Positions 48,252-61,625 are shown, counted from the stretch's first letter. The stretch is DNA of 64,000 nucleotides from Coffea arabica (GCF_036785885.1 NC_092312.1:18060001-18124000); one strand, 5' to 3'. The notes: generated by a model from the sequence alone, not told the origin. A program made the numbers and translations.

Positions 48252-51200
48252 CTATGAAGCCAAGAGTGCTTCAACTTTTGCAACGACATCTTCTTCATTC
48301 TTAGGACTAGGACTCCTATTGGCCTCGTCATAGAGATCATGTTTCCATTTCTCAACACGGCCTCTTGTTGTTGCACGATACCCCTGCCTTGCTGTGAATC
48401 GATCTCTTCCCCTGTAATTTCCAGTACGGTTGCCATACCTATCTCTTGTTGAGAAGTGACTTCTCCACGCATCACCTTTGTTTGCCTCCCTGTCCCCAGC
48501 AAACCCTTGCTCAGGCCTGTCTGAATGACGTGAGGTGTAGCCTCCTCTCTCATCCCTTCTTGCACTCTCTGACACGGGATTCTCTTCAGGGTTTGGCTTC
48601 AAAAGCTCTTCCACTTCTTTGCCAGCCTTCCCAGAATCATCCTGATCCTTCTGTTCCCTGAATGACCTTTTCTTTGCAGGTTGTTTGGGATCTGCCTCCA
48701 CTTGAAAGTACTTATCATGGCGCCAAGCATCATTGACTTCTCCATGAACTCTAGGTGCCCGATCATCTTTCTTCTGCACGTCACCAGTAGATATCCTGTT
48801 TCCCCTTTCACTCTGTTGCTCCTTTGAATCCCTCCACCATCCACGCTCTTTGCCAGAAAACAACAAGGAGTTCTTTCAAGTTCAGGAAAGCCAAGATTAA
48901 AGATGCATATTAAGTAGATCCACAAGTTGTTACAGATTCGCAGGTGAACATTAGTGGATATATTTTTCTTCATCTTTAATAATGTAACCAAAATATAAGC
49001 CAATTTATAGTGAAAACCCGGAAAAGGGCGATAAATAGTGCTGAAGATTGCTAAGCACCCAGTTGATGCAATTGCCTCTTGCATCAACTGTAAGACCATT
49101 AAAAAACTTGATAACCCAAGTCCCTTATCTTGAATGTACAAGACCAAATAAATAAACAAGCAATAAAGACTGAACACCAGGATATAAGAAGAGTGTGAAG
49201 CCAGAAGGCTCCGATCAAAAGAACTACACTGCAAGTCATATTTACATTTGCACGTAGACAGGGAGTCATTATCATATAATAAAGGACAGCTTGATGTCAT
49301 ATTCTATTTATTGAATCAGTTTTAAGGGCAGGTTCAACAATAAATAATAATTAACATATGCAGATAAAGTTCAGAACAATGTACATGAAAATCCAAAGTA
49401 GAATGATGCCTAGTCTCATCCTCCTGAATGCAAGAAACAAGACGATTCAGATAATCAAACAAATTCACTTAAGGAAAGATTGAACTTACCTGTAGCTGCT
49501 CTCCGACCAAAACTTCTACCAACTTGCCCGGCATTACCACGGTCATCGTGCTGTTATAAGACATGCACAGGCAAGCCTAACATTGTTATACATATGGAGC
49601 TACTTCAAGTCACCAGGCTGAAAGAGTATCCCCATATATCAGCCCAAATATAGACATTTAAACGACCAAGTAACAATCATATGCTAGAGATACATTTTGG
49701 GCTTCAAGCAGTCAAACATTCAGATGCATATAATTGTGTAGGAGATATAATCACAAACTAAACTAGGACACAAGCTCAGGTGGAAGCAAAGTATGAACAC
49801 AACTGGCAATCTATACTGTCAAAACTATGTAGTAATGTTAAAAAACAATCTATGCTTCTTTGGTCTACCCTGTCTACTAGTTTTAACTGAGGAAGTAGTT
49901 AATACACATAGGCCTGTTCTGATATGCTTTAGATTTTGCAAAATCTGATTATGGAAAGTAATTATAGAGAATTCAGAATCACAGAGCTATCCTTTGGTGG
50001 ATTATGGATTTTACCTTTTCTTTGGCTACTTAAAAATTTATAATCTAAATACAAAAGCAAACAAGAACATCCAAATAACTGATAATCCAAAATCTGAATC
50101 TATAATGAGCTAAAATGAGAGCAAGCCCATACACACACCACATGAACAGTATATTACAACACAATTACTAGTCAGCAAGCACCCATCAGCAACACAGTCA
50201 CCGACCTACATCTAACAGGTGATAAATGCTAAGACTACCCCAAAAACAACTGGCCAATATAGAATTCTCAGCTATTGTGACAACAATAGCATGACAATCA
50301 ATAAAGCCACCAAAATTGCGGCTGTTAGTTTGCATGATGTTTAATTATGGCAGATGGAGAAACAGTAAACCTGGGAATCCAAAAAATGCAAAAGAAACAA
50401 GATATCAGCTCCTCAGCAACCAGTAAAGGAAAAAATCAATCAAAAAGCCACGGTAACTTGCGTAAGATGAGAGATTTATTACTAGACATGACACCTGAAA
50501 GTATGACCGTGACCGAGGTATATCCTTCGGATCCAAAGAAACCTTGGTTCCTTCATGATCTAAACTAGCTTTGTCAGATTTTTCTTTGCTCAAAGCTGCT
50601 CCTCCTACTTTAGAATCCTGTTCCGATGAGGCCTCAAGAGGTAAAGCATCCTGTAGACGGCGACGGTGCTTTTGATCACGGTCTGAATGGTCTCGATTAT
50701 CCAAATGACTATTCGCAGGTGGTCTTTCAGTTTCCGGTTTGCCATCCCTCCTAGATCTCTTGGGACTAGGAAAGACCAACAGGTAAAATAAGTTCTCTAT
50801 CTGAGGTTATATGTGACTACTGGTGCTAATATCCAACTAGATAATTTATTCAATAATTGCGTGTCATTCACCTGGGAAATCTCAGCAAGTTAAATGCAAT
50901 TGAAACAAATAGGCTAACGCAATGGAGTTCTAAAAAAATGTCAAGATCAAAACATGATTCAATCAAGCTCTGGAGAAGATAACTCTTTTAACGCAACTTC
51001 CTGTCGATGCCCTATATGAAACCTCGGAGTAGTAAGTTTTGATATCAATAAGTTTTATGGAATGTTCAAACAAACTAATTCGCCAGACGTGGAGACAAGC
51101 AGCAAGCTTTATAAAGTAGAATCTAGCTTTAAATATCAATTTTATCTCTCATTTGTTTATCTTTAATTCTGCTTCAACCATGGATTGACAGTAAAATAGT

Positions 51201-52042
51201 CACTGCATAATGCCAAAGTATTATCAGTACAGATAAGTTCAAATAACATCTCCTCAAAAGAACTCCTTATAAAATATATTAGCCAAGGCTGCTAGTGGTC
51301 TGAAAGCTTGAAGTCAAAGTAGCCAACTTTCTATCCGTAAAATCAAACCAGAACAGTTTTCTTAACAACCCCCCCCCCCCCCAAACACAAAAACAAAAAA
51401 ACCCCAAAAAAATAAATAATAAAAATAATAAAAAGAAACAAAACTTGGTTTACAGCAATTAAAATGTACAAGATGTAAATAATTATAAGCCGAAGCAAGG
51501 CGGGCTGAGATGAAGCTACATCCTGCTGCATTTCCCGAGATGATAAACACGAAGCTCCTCACTGTTACTTAAATTCTTCTATCTCCCAACCAATTCCGAC
51601 CACGCACCCACAACAAAGGAAAAAAAAAACAGAAAAGTTCTGCAAATTGCCCCACAAAATCGACCTTTCAATGACCAATCCTAGATCGCCATTCACCATT
51701 ATCAAATCCCATCAAGAATAACCCACAAATATTATTCTAAATACTCAAATTTCACCCCTTATACCCTTTTTAAATATTTTGCTCTAAAAATTGAATCTTG
51801 AGAGCTATAATAACATGCAAATTCATAATGCAAGAACTCATACGACACAAACATTTTTGGGTTAATCTGCAAAATGATGTCAGGTACAAATTGCAATGTA
51901 CAATAAATAAAACAATGAAAACTCACAAAAGACAGAAGATCACGTGAGAATATGCGGGAAAACATAACTACCTGGGTGGTTCTTCATCGAACCTGGAACG
52001 ATGGCGCCTTGATTCCGAGTCCCGGCCTTCTCGACGAGACAT
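48252..52042 (-). CDS. Arg/Ser/Asp-rich nuclear-type protein, uncharacterised
   Basis: Exons in transcript order: 52042-51972, 50765-50495, 49550-49490, 48847-48252. They sum to 999 nt, 332 residues. The protein is very hydrophilic. It starts MSRREGRDSESRRHRSRFDE, then SPKRSRRDGKPETERPP with nuclear-localisation-like basic clusters, and RRRLQDALPLEA. The middle is rich in Arg, Asp, Glu, Lys. Near the C-terminus, repeated RG/RGR motifs (GNYRGRDRFTARQGYR, RGRVEKWKHDLYDEANRSP) and the end KNEEDVVAKVEALLAS look conserved. I do not recognise a named domain. The composition resembles RNA-binding or splicing-associated proteins, which is inference. Exon 4 uses the acceptor at 48848-48849, chosen because it keeps phase and gives TERGWWRDSK. 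Confidence 0.82.
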
Positions 52043-53120
52043 GATTATTATGACCACCTCTTTTGCTCTCAGCTTCACCTAAGACAGATTAGGGCTACAA
52101 GGGTCGTACAGCGACCAGAAATTAGTACTAGTATGTAATTACCTATCAGTGCCTTGTCAGGAGAACTCGTTCAATAGTGACATGGGCTGTCAGAGGCAGC
52201 TTGAGCCCAATAAGATCTAAACTGTGTCGTACCATGGCCTGTTTCGTTAAGTGCTTGCTCTGGGCTTGACTTGCGCTGATTGGATAGTCAGCACAATCTT
52301 GAACTGAGGAAAAAAAAAAAAGAATTACAAAAACTATAATCTTGAAAATTTGCTCAGGATTGATAAGAAGATCCACTAAATCAGGAAATAATGGGACCGC
52401 ACAAATTTTTTTTTTTTTTTTGGATAGAGGAAAGGACAATTTTTTTGTTTTTTAAATAAAAAAAGACAATGATAAATTGTTTATTGACGATAAAATTAAA
52501 GGTCGGTAGATTTTTTTAAAAAAAAAAAAAAAGAAATCTAGCAATGATAGATTGGCATAGCATGGATAACATAGCATCCCACTCTTATTAAAATAGGTTT
52601 TTAAATTATCTACATGTTTTTGTACATATTTATTCATTTTTATTTTTTATTTTTGTATATTTGTACATATTTATTTATTTATTAACTTTTTTTTTTATCG
52701 TTTTTCCTTTTACCAAAGAAGCAATGGCTTTATGCAGACACCAAATCAAGCTTCAAGTTCAGTTCACAATTATCACCGAATTCGTTGGGTGCTTGCGCAT
52801 AATGATTGAATTGTTCCTACAAAATTGAAACGTGGATGAGTTAACAATCAGCATTCATCTGTTCAGAAAAGTAGAAAACTCAACAGACGAGAATCTAAAA
52901 TCTTGAATGCTCGCTCTTTTCATTTCCTGCACAAGAATCTGAATCAAAATGGGAACCACAGAACACGATGACAAAGATCTCAACCCTGCCCTGTTTCTCT
53001 ATCCATTTAAAAGCATCGCATTTGTTACTAGGACTCTTTCGCATAAACCATCTTTTCATCCTCCTTCCAAGCCCAATCTTTGCTTCTACTGATCAAAACA
53101 ACATCAAAGGCCAGCCTATT
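52043..53120. other. Spacer with homopolymer runs
   Basis: Promoter side of the gene at 52042 and 3' side of the gene at 53984. Contains T runs at 52407-52420 and 52679-52695 and an A run at 52518-52533. No gene seen. Confidence 0.5.
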
Positions 53121-53984
53121 TTAATCTAAGACCTGAGGTTTGAATCTGGTGCACCATTTGATCATGAGCTCTTCAATATCAGCATCCATCCTGGTCCCAA
53201 TTCCCCCCCACACCAACATGTCCGCTAAATCCCCAAAGGACGAACCAGTCACTTCGTACGCACTCCTGAACCCAATTCTCTTGTAAAACCTAACAAGCTG
53301 CAGCCAAAATTCAAGATTTCAAGTTCAGAGACAGCAAATCATCTAGTAGATATATTCATTTGTAAAACCATTAAAATTCCAGAAAACAGCAGCTGTAACC
53401 TTGGAATGATATAAATCAGTGTCATTGATGGCAAGTAACTCAGCTTGCTTACAGCCACAATCGTATCCATATCTAATTGCAACTGCTCCAACATACAAAC
53501 CAATCCCAAAAATAGATTTTTCCATCTCCAAGGTCTCCCTGCGCAGTTTGATGGAGTCCAAATGAAGAATCTTTCCTCCTAGCCACAGCCTCACCAGTCC
53601 TTCTGCCCTGCCAAGCTCATTGCCAGTTTTCAAGCTTTTAGCCGTTATTCTGAAAAAGGGTCCTAAACTTTGGATGTGGAGGTCCAGATTTTGCCTTTTT
53701 GATGCTTCAATGATGTCAGCCATGGTTGGTAAAGCTGCGTCAGCAGTAGGGGCGGTGTTTACTCCATCAAGAAAATTGTCCTCTCTCTCAGTTTTGAGGG
53801 GGGAAGCTGAACGGAGTTTGGAGGAAACTGCTGCATTAGGAGATGAAGCGAATAAAGAAATGGAGTGGGTTCTCAAGGTGGGTGCTTCCAGATGAGGAAT
53901 ATAAGTCGGAAAATTCTTCATAGCGTGTGTTAAAACCATAGCTGCCAAAAAAGGAAAACGAGAGGCAAAAGGATGTTGTGTCAC
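53121..53984 (-). CDS. Probable plastid GNAT-like plant protein
   Basis: Exons: 53984-53400 and 53297-53121, 762 nt, 253 residues from the first ATG. MVLTHAMKNF at 53939 is an alternative start. The first 60 or so residues are Ser/Thr/Ala-rich and poor in acidic residues, like a plastid transit peptide. The rest contains FFRITAKSLKTGNELGRAEG, GAVAIRYGYDCGCKQAELLA and, across the intron, DLYHSKLVRFYKRIGFRSAY, which fits the LxxFYxxxGF pattern near the end of GNAT acetyltransferases. The tail reads VTGSSFGDLADMLVWGGIGT and TRMDADIEELMIKWCTRF. I recall similar unnamed proteins in other plants. The acetyltransferase fold is a tentative reading and the substrate is unknown. Confidence 0.82.
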
Positions 53985-54584
53985 CCGTCCGACGGGAGAT
54001 TGGTGGAGTAACCACCATTACCCACTGAAACAAGTAGACGAAGATTTTGGGATGCTTTTAAACCACGTGGGCAGATATTAACCACCAACTGCTAAACCCA
54101 GACCGCACAATGATCCAACCTCGTTTTTCCCAAAACTCCGCCTCTAAATGTCTATTGATTATGCAATTTGCATCTCCGCTTCACTGTTTTCCATTTTCAT
54201 GAAAATCTCAAAAACTCGTGATATGCTTTTGTAACCGGTGGCTTGCCTCCAAGATTCCAACCTTTCTTCTTTTCAATTTTCCCAGATGGATTCGTGACCT
54301 TGACGGATAATTATGAGGAGGAAACTGTTGCAGAAGTATAAGCGCACAACAACCACGACACGGCAAAAGAACGGAATGTGCATATCATAAATACCCCATT
54401 CAGTAATTATGAATAACGATTACATGGCTTACAAGATATGTACATACTGCATCTAATGATTGGTTTCTCTCGAACACTGTACACGACTGGATACATTTGG
54501 GCTGTGGCGTGTGGGAGAGGAGGCGTTTACCTCTTTCATGTGCGTGTATTGTAAAACCCCTCAACAGACTATTCTAATACAGCA
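53985..54584. other. Spacer between GNAT-like and POLK genes
   Basis: Promoter of the GNAT-like gene, then the probable 3' UTR of the POLK gene. No further gene seen. Confidence 0.5.
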
Positions 54585-57500
54585 TCAGAAATTTTGACTC
54601 GTCTTTGCAAAGTAGACATCGATTGGAACATGTTTACCACCTGCTGGAGATGGTTTCTGCCTTTTCCTTGTCTTCCTGTCCTTGATAGTATGTTCTCTCT
54701 GGACCAACCTGGCACACATTGAACTCTTTAGAACAGAACTCCAGTAGGCACTGCAAAAGGCAGAACCTCAATATATTTAAAAATATAAGAGACTGTCAAT
54801 CATAGAAGCATCGAGCAAAACAGTAAGGTTACAGTGTGTAATACTATACGGTCCACTTACAAAAGATTTAAGTAGGTCAAAGAGATCATGGTACAAGTTA
54901 GAGAGGGGGGGACAACAAGCAGGGGGTAAAGAAAACCAAACAAATTAAATAAGTAGTGCAAAAGTCACAGAGAGGAGAGAAACTTGATACCTCGGCTTAA
55001 CCGTGAGGCTTATAACATTGTCTCCTGACTCCTCCTCTTGAAGCCTCTCAGCAAGATGGAAATCCGAATGCTCCTGCCTTTCCTCAACAAAACTTGGAGG
55101 CAGTTCCACCCCACATATTGAGCACTTGTAATCCTCCGCCCAGAAAAATGATACTCTCTGATGTGATGAAAACCCTGCATTAAGATCTTCATGGTGGATC
55201 CTGTTTTCTGATGTATGTCCACGGCTTCCATCAAACCCTCCAAGAAAAGGATCCCTTTTTACTGGAAGAGAATCTCCATTTGCAAATGGCTTAACTGATT
55301 TCCCTACTATACTAGGTTCATTATCCTGAGCAAGGATAAATCTTGTGAGGAAACATCATAGAAGATTAGCACTGCAAGGATGATACAGAAAGCAAAGCTA
55401 GGAAAGTTGCTCGTCTTTTGATTGTTCAAGTTTTAACCAACAAATGAAGATTACTTTCTACATGGACTACAAAGGTGGTATATTAACTTTGCGATTCAGC
55501 ACATAAGAGAATGAAGTCATGACCAGCAAATTGAATTTCTCAAGCTATAGTATACATTTTCTGTCACCTCATTGGTCGGAAGTTCAACATTGCTCCAAAC
55601 TTCTTCAGTCTTCTGCCCCAGGATGCAGTTCCCAACAGGAACATTGGTCATTTGGTCATAATTGCTTGCATCCACTGATTCAGAACATCTCTCATGGCTG
55701 TCAATTGGAAAATCTCCATCTGTGTCAATAGAAAAAGCACTATCACTAATTTCCGAGCCCAACTGCATGCTGTCATTGATATTACTTCTGGAAGGACCTC
55801 CCGGAATGACATAGTTGGAAAGAGTTCTTTGTGTAGGATCAGAAGGAACATCATTTTTGTCATCACTGAACTGAGACATCCGGAGTCCTACAAAGAAGAA
55901 AAAGTAAATTCTTGTCAATCATCCTTAGATTATAACAAAGGCTTCATGAATGTACACATCCGCAGTATCCCTATCGGGTGGCATCATTATTACCAAGATA
56001 CTTTGCTGGAAGGAGGAAGCAAGGATGGAGTCACATAGATACCTAGTGAAGAATCTCATAATCACTTCATCTTGTTTAGAAAGTGAAGGTATATGGAAGT
56101 GCAAGAAGAGAGGAAACAAATTATAAGAAAATAAAGGGGGAATTCCTCACTTGGTATAACCATATGAGTAGTACTACCATGAAATTGTTTCCATACCTAT
56201 CAGTCTCAAAGATACAGGGAGTTCAGCCTTCAATAGTTTTGAAGCATGCTTCAAAATATCCTCACTGGAGCTTATAAAATTTGGTAAAGTTACAGCACGC
56301 GTCCGGACCTGGGTTGCAAATTTTCAGTCAAGTGAGACATTTGATTCCTTGAATAAACAGTGATGGACCACTAGTTATTACTTTAAGCAGTTTGGAGAGT
56401 AAAAAAACAAATCTTTTCAAGATGGCAGAGATATATAGAGTGCATAAAACGACAGAAGCATTGCAAAAAGAAGGGAAAAAAAAGAATTAGGGTGAAGACG
56501 TAAATAGGAAAGCAGCAACGATAGTCAGCTTAGAAGGCTGGCTACTGCAACATTCTAATACAAGGCCCGAGCTTTTGACATTGCTGCAGAAGTACCTCAA
56601 AGGATGCAGTTTTCAACTTTAACGTCAATGTTTTTCCACTAATGCCCTCTTTTCTCATGTCAGCAGAAAGCATTTCAGCAAGATCCACTGCAATGACAAG
56701 TTGAGGAGCAGTTGAATGACGATCAAGTGATAAAAGGGTTTTGAAAAGAAAAAGCAGTGAAAGCAACAGGATAAGCATTAATTTCAAGGAACACAACGAT
56801 AATGTACTAAAACCCCGGTTAACTTTCTAAAATCCACAAGTGAAAATAAAGTAATCTAGATGTCCAATAACAAAAAGGAAAAAGCATTCTACCAAAACAT
56901 GCAGCTAGAAGCAAATTGTGAGAAGGCAATTGCAGTCAGTTTTTAGGATTTATAATGTCTGCTAGCATCTAGAACATGTGGGAAGACAGAGAGACAAGCA
57001 GTGTCCCTATGCAGGTCATCAATGCCTTGAAATGCACTCGAAATTCTTTAACTTCCATCAAGAGAATAAAATAGTGATAAATTGGTAGGCATAAAAGTGA
57101 TAAAAATAGTGAAAAAATTTATAAATGTTCAAATCAATTCTTGATGTTTATGTATCAAACATCCAAGCATGTCCTGAAGCCCAGTCAATAAACGTTTCAC
57201 AATATAGTCAAATAAGAAAAAAAATCCATCAAGTCAATGCACAAACATAAGCAAAGGATGCCAAAAAGCTAAGTGATATGGTCTTTGATTTAAGTTTCAC
57301 CAGTCTGTAAACCTTCATCTGATTAAATATTAGTTTCTGTCCACACTAAGCTCCATTACAAAGAAAAATAATCGACAACAAATCCTCACTCACTTCCTAC
57401 AGGATACACACCACTTAGATAGCATACCAAGAGAGAATTGAAAATCACATAAAACATTTACCTATTTTCTTGTGAAGCAATTCCTCATCACCAGTGGCAG

Positions 57501-60225
57501 AAAATGTCCTTTCATTGCTTATGCTTTTCCTAAACCTAATTTGAGGGGTATCGGTTCCCCCAAGTCCCAGAGCAACTGAGAAGAAAAAGTCTGCAATTAG
57601 GAGGCAAAAACATTAGTACATGTGAACTTGATGCAGAATGCTCAAGAAAAATCATAACATAAGCCAAAACAAGAACATGCCTGATGAAGAGCGGGAGAAA
57701 AGTGCACAGAGAAAACTACTCTTTTGCAGCATCTCCTCGCATGTTGTAATTCCAAAGACATTCTTTAAGATCTGTTCAGTTACCTTGCCAATCCCCCCTA
57801 TCTGCATATGACATTTGGGCAAATAAGATGGAGAATACAAAATTCAGAAAAGATATAACATTGCCAACTTGGGCAAAAATTTAACCCATCAATGCTGTGA
57901 GCAGCCAAAAAGAGAAAGGGAAATAGTGAATGCAGAATTTTACCTTTCTTATAGGAAGTGAAGAAATAAATGTCATGACAGCCATGCGATCATTCTGTAG
58001 TACAAATTGACCATTTGGCTTGTTAATATCAGAGCAAACCTGGTGAAAAAGAAGGAACAAAGCAATATCACGATATTTATAAAGCAAATTTGACATAGAG
58101 AAAGGGAAAAGGAGATTTGAATCTGAGAACTTGGTAAAAGTAACTGTTTTCAATGCCTATTTATAGTGAAAGAGGCTAGAATTTTACGACTCCCTCCTTC
58201 CCAAGGATAAAACTCAAAAAACAAACAACTTCTCTAAGCAAAAATCTACAATAAACTCTTTAGCAAACAACATGGAACTGTAGCTCACGTATAAGGTGCA
58301 ATTGCCTATACAAACTCAGAGAATCACTACAAGGAAAAAAGGGAAGAAGACCTTCTTAAAGTGGAGCTTGGCAGATGCTTTGGCATTAAACCTTGCTGAT
58401 ATGTTGCTCAATTAAAAATCTAAAAGCTAATCATGATTCAAACAAACAAAATCAACCTCCAACAACGTATCCCCGAAGATCTTTGCACTATGTAAAAATT
58501 CTTCCACAAAACTGTTGTCTGAAGTGTATATAAACTGCTTACAACCTGCCAAAACCATATGCTCTAGAAGCTTGTATTACAAGTTTGCCAGGTTTAGTTT
58601 AAGAGCATGACAATCTAATCCTAGACTCGTAAAAGTTATAGCAGATGAATGTGCAAATTATGTGTGAACATGTAATATGCAGATTAATCTCTCGTGATTT
58701 GCTTTCTTAAGTCCAGAACACCTTAGCAAGTAAGCGATTTGGTGCAACTCCAGCACTACAAGTAAGGCCCGTCTCATTGTAGACATTCTTCCTGAGCTCC
58801 TCAGCCACCTTACAAAAGCACAACAAAAGAGAAAAAGTCAATAATCAAACTAAAGCATCTATATTGATGAAAGGAAGTGAAACCAAATGGCCAAGAGACA
58901 GCAAGGACAGAGCGCTTGAAAATATCAAGACACGCACTAACATACCTCTGCACCAGTTATGCCTCTTTCTTGGCAGACATTTGTTATATCCAGGTATGCC
59001 TCATCCAAACTTGCACCCAAAAAGGTGGGATCATATTCATAGAAAACTAAGGTCAAGAGGTGAATTTATAGGGTCAGCAGATAAAGATGAATGGTGCATC
59101 AATGAATCAAAGCCATCTTAAGGCCACAGTACCAGACCTTTTCTTGTTAATTCACTATAATGGGTATATTTCTTGAAGTCAACAGGAACAAAAATCAATT
59201 GAGGACACAATTTACGTGCTATAAATCCAGGCATAGCAGCTCGTACACCAAATTTCCTTGCCTGTTACGAGAAAACTAAACTCATCAAACCAAAAATTCT
59301 GATCAAAAATAGAATTCATGGTCCCAGATCAAATTACTGCCTAAATGAAAATAGCACAGCCAATCAAACCTCGTAATTGGCTGTCGAGATCATAGACATG
59401 CTACCAACAGCCATGGGCTTGCCTTGTAGTGCGGGATTACATAATGTCTCAACAGCAGCATAAAAAGCATCCATATCTACATGCAGCCAAATCCTCGATA
59501 AATCACGATGCGCTTCCAGCTCTAAAATCTTCTTATCAGCAACCTGTACGTTGCCAAACACGCACATTCTTAGTAACATCCACCTCTTCCCCCCCCCCTC
59601 CCCCAATCCACCAAGCCAAAAAAAAAAAAAAACACTCTTGATGCGTTTTTAGTTTGACCATGATCAAGAGTTAATTTAACTTTGTTTCTAAAAGTTCAAT
59701 CTATTTACACGCTACCTTCTGATAGTGAGACAAATCAGCAGCAGTGAGCTTAGCGGAACGGGCGCGCATGTTTTCGATTTTCTGCATCATACAAGCCTCC
59801 TTTCTTTCCTCATTCTCAAAATATTTAGAACCTTTACTCATCTCGTAAACTATTCTCTGCACTCTTTCCTTATCCACCCCTTCCATACCTACAAATTTTA
59901 GCCCAAAATTCATGGCATGAGCACATTCACTACAAAATCAGTTGGGCACACATAGGTCCTTATATCATAAAATCCACACTTCAAAATTCAAATTGCATAA
60001 GAGAAAAAACTTTCAGAATTTAGAATCTGAAGTACCAATTTTTAAACCTCACGAAAAATATATATATATTTTTTTTTAAAGGAGCAATTGATGTAACAAT
60101 AAATTGGAACCTGCTTTGGCGTTAGTGTAGGCAGTGTGATAGGATTCCCATGGCTTAAGCTCAGAACAGCAGGCATCCGAGGCTGAGACCAGTGAGCTTT
60201 CGCTGCTCTTTGAGATTTCGGCCAT
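54585..60225 (-). CDS. POLK: DNA polymerase kappa (Y family)
   Basis: Exons in transcript order: 60225-60111, 59888-59716, 59543-59370, 59261-59138, 59046-58946, 58808-58722, 58039-57944, 57801-57681, 57590-57462, 56687-56596, 56308-56197, 55887-55568, 55325-54991, 54750-54585. They sum to 2145 nt, 714 residues. The N-terminal clasp-like region (MEGVDKERVQRIVYEMSKGS) is specific to kappa. The catalytic palm has D119/D121 in LHVDMDAFYAAVE and S208-L-D-E211 in LGASLDEAYLDIT. Helix-hairpin-helix residues include IGGIGKVTEQIL. A ubiquitin-binding zinc finger uses C616, C619, H634, H638. The C-terminus HVPIDVYFAKTSQNF may bind PCNA. The enzyme extends primers past damaged bases in the nucleus. Intron 8 has a GC donor (cag/GCATGT), required for phase. 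Confidence 0.96.
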
Positions 60226-60578
60226 TTAGAGAGAGAGAGAGAGAATGAGAGACGAAAATTGGTGGGGAAGGAAAGGAAGGGGAATGGCCGAAGCCGCGAA
60301 AAAATGAACAAAACAGTGAAGTTTTAATTTTATTGGAACGTTTGGGCCTGGGGCGTTGTCTCCCTGCCTTGTCGCTGTAGTTGGAAAAATTAGAAGTCCG
60401 CTCCAAAACTGAAACCCGTCATATGGTCCGTTTTATATCGGCCTCTCTTCTGCTTTTCGTTACGCATCTATGAAAAATTGGCAGCGCGATGCCGCGGTCT
60501 TTCTCTCCCTTTAGTATAAGCATTTACGACAATCAACCGTGTTAATGAATGGGCTTGTTTGGATTGTAAATTTTTACA

Positions 60579-60611
<33 letters not shown>

Positions 60612-60885
60612 GTAAATGGATTTTTTAATCACTTTTTTGTTTCATATATGAATTAATATTTCCTACACTGACAATGTATACACCATCAGTATTGGATGAA
60701 TAACAACTATTGTAAACTTAAATATGAAATTTAACTTTTATACACATGTCATGAATCTAATGATTATAGTGTATACACTGTCAGTTTATATAAGTGTTGG
60801 CATACACTGATTCAGTACAAAGATAGTACATCAAAACATTACAAGCTTACACTAATCTTTGACAACATTTTCACCGACTAGATAC

Positions 60886-60945
<60 letters not shown>

Positions 60946-60965
60946 TACATTCTCGAACTCGTGTG
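60226..60965. other. POLK promoter, foldback repeat and microsatellite
   Basis: The 250 bases next to 60225 are the POLK 5' UTR and promoter, with a GA run at 60229-60243. At 60667-60684 and 60768-60785 lie inverted copies of ACTGACA(A/G)TGTATACAC, the ends of a small foldback repeat of about 120 bases. A (TA)n(TG)n microsatellite spans 60890-60945. No gene seen. Confidence 0.6.
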
Positions 60966-61625
60966 AATATTATAGGGTCAGCGGAAAAAGATGACCGGTG
61001 CATCAATGAATCAAAGCCATATTAAGGCCACAGTACCAGACCTTTTCTTGTTAGTTTCACTATTACGGTATTCCTTTAAGTCATCAGGAACATAAAAGGA
61101 ACCCGCGTTGGCGTCAGTATAGAAAGCGTGATAGGATGCCCAATGGCTTAAGCTGAGAAGATCGGTCATCCGAGACTGAGACCTCTGAGCTTTTGGTTCT
61201 CTTCGAAATTTCGGCCATTTTACATAGAGAGAGACAGAGAGAATCAGAAAATGAAAATTGGTTGGGAAGAGAAGGAAGGGGAAGGGCCAAAGGCGCGAAA
61301 AAACCAACAGAATTGAGAGGGTGTTAAATTTCGTAGAACATTTGGGCCTGTAGGAGTGTCTGAGCTTATTGTTGGTCTTGGTAGAACATTTGGAAGTCCA
61401 TACCAGAAACTGAAGCCCATTGTGTGGCCCATTTTACATCCGCCTATTTTCGCTTTTCATTTTGGCTCACCAGTTCGTAAAGATGTACGCTGCATTAGAT
61501 TCAATAGCCTGTCAGAAAAATTTACAGCGTGATAGTAGCAATGTATATATATTACACTATTTCTGAAGCTGCAATATTCCTGCCTTTCTAGCAAAGGGAT
61601 TTGCAACAATCGATCGTGTAAAAAA
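60966..61625 (-). pseudogene. Duplicated 5' fragment of POLK
   Basis: Two POLK segments are fused here in the same orientation as the gene. Positions 60966-61090 match the end of exon 4 and adjoining intron DNA (about 59065-59185; shared ggtgcatcaatgaatcaaag and taaggccacagtaccagacc). Positions 61092-61625 match exon 1, the 5' UTR and promoter (about 60104-60550). The exon 1 copy still starts MAEISK but soon diverges and loses its frame. Everything between exon 1 and exon 4 is missing. It is a truncated copy and not a gene, but it carries a copy of the POLK promoter side. Confidence 0.88.

Noticed and set aside
55517-56119. Plus-strand frames of 64-114 codons
   Set aside because: Antisense to POLK exons 11 and 12, which fit the polymerase in phase.
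61011-61432. Minus-strand frames of 62-98 codons as a new gene
   Set aside because: They come from the duplicated POLK exon 1 and promoter fragment and do not keep the POLK frame.
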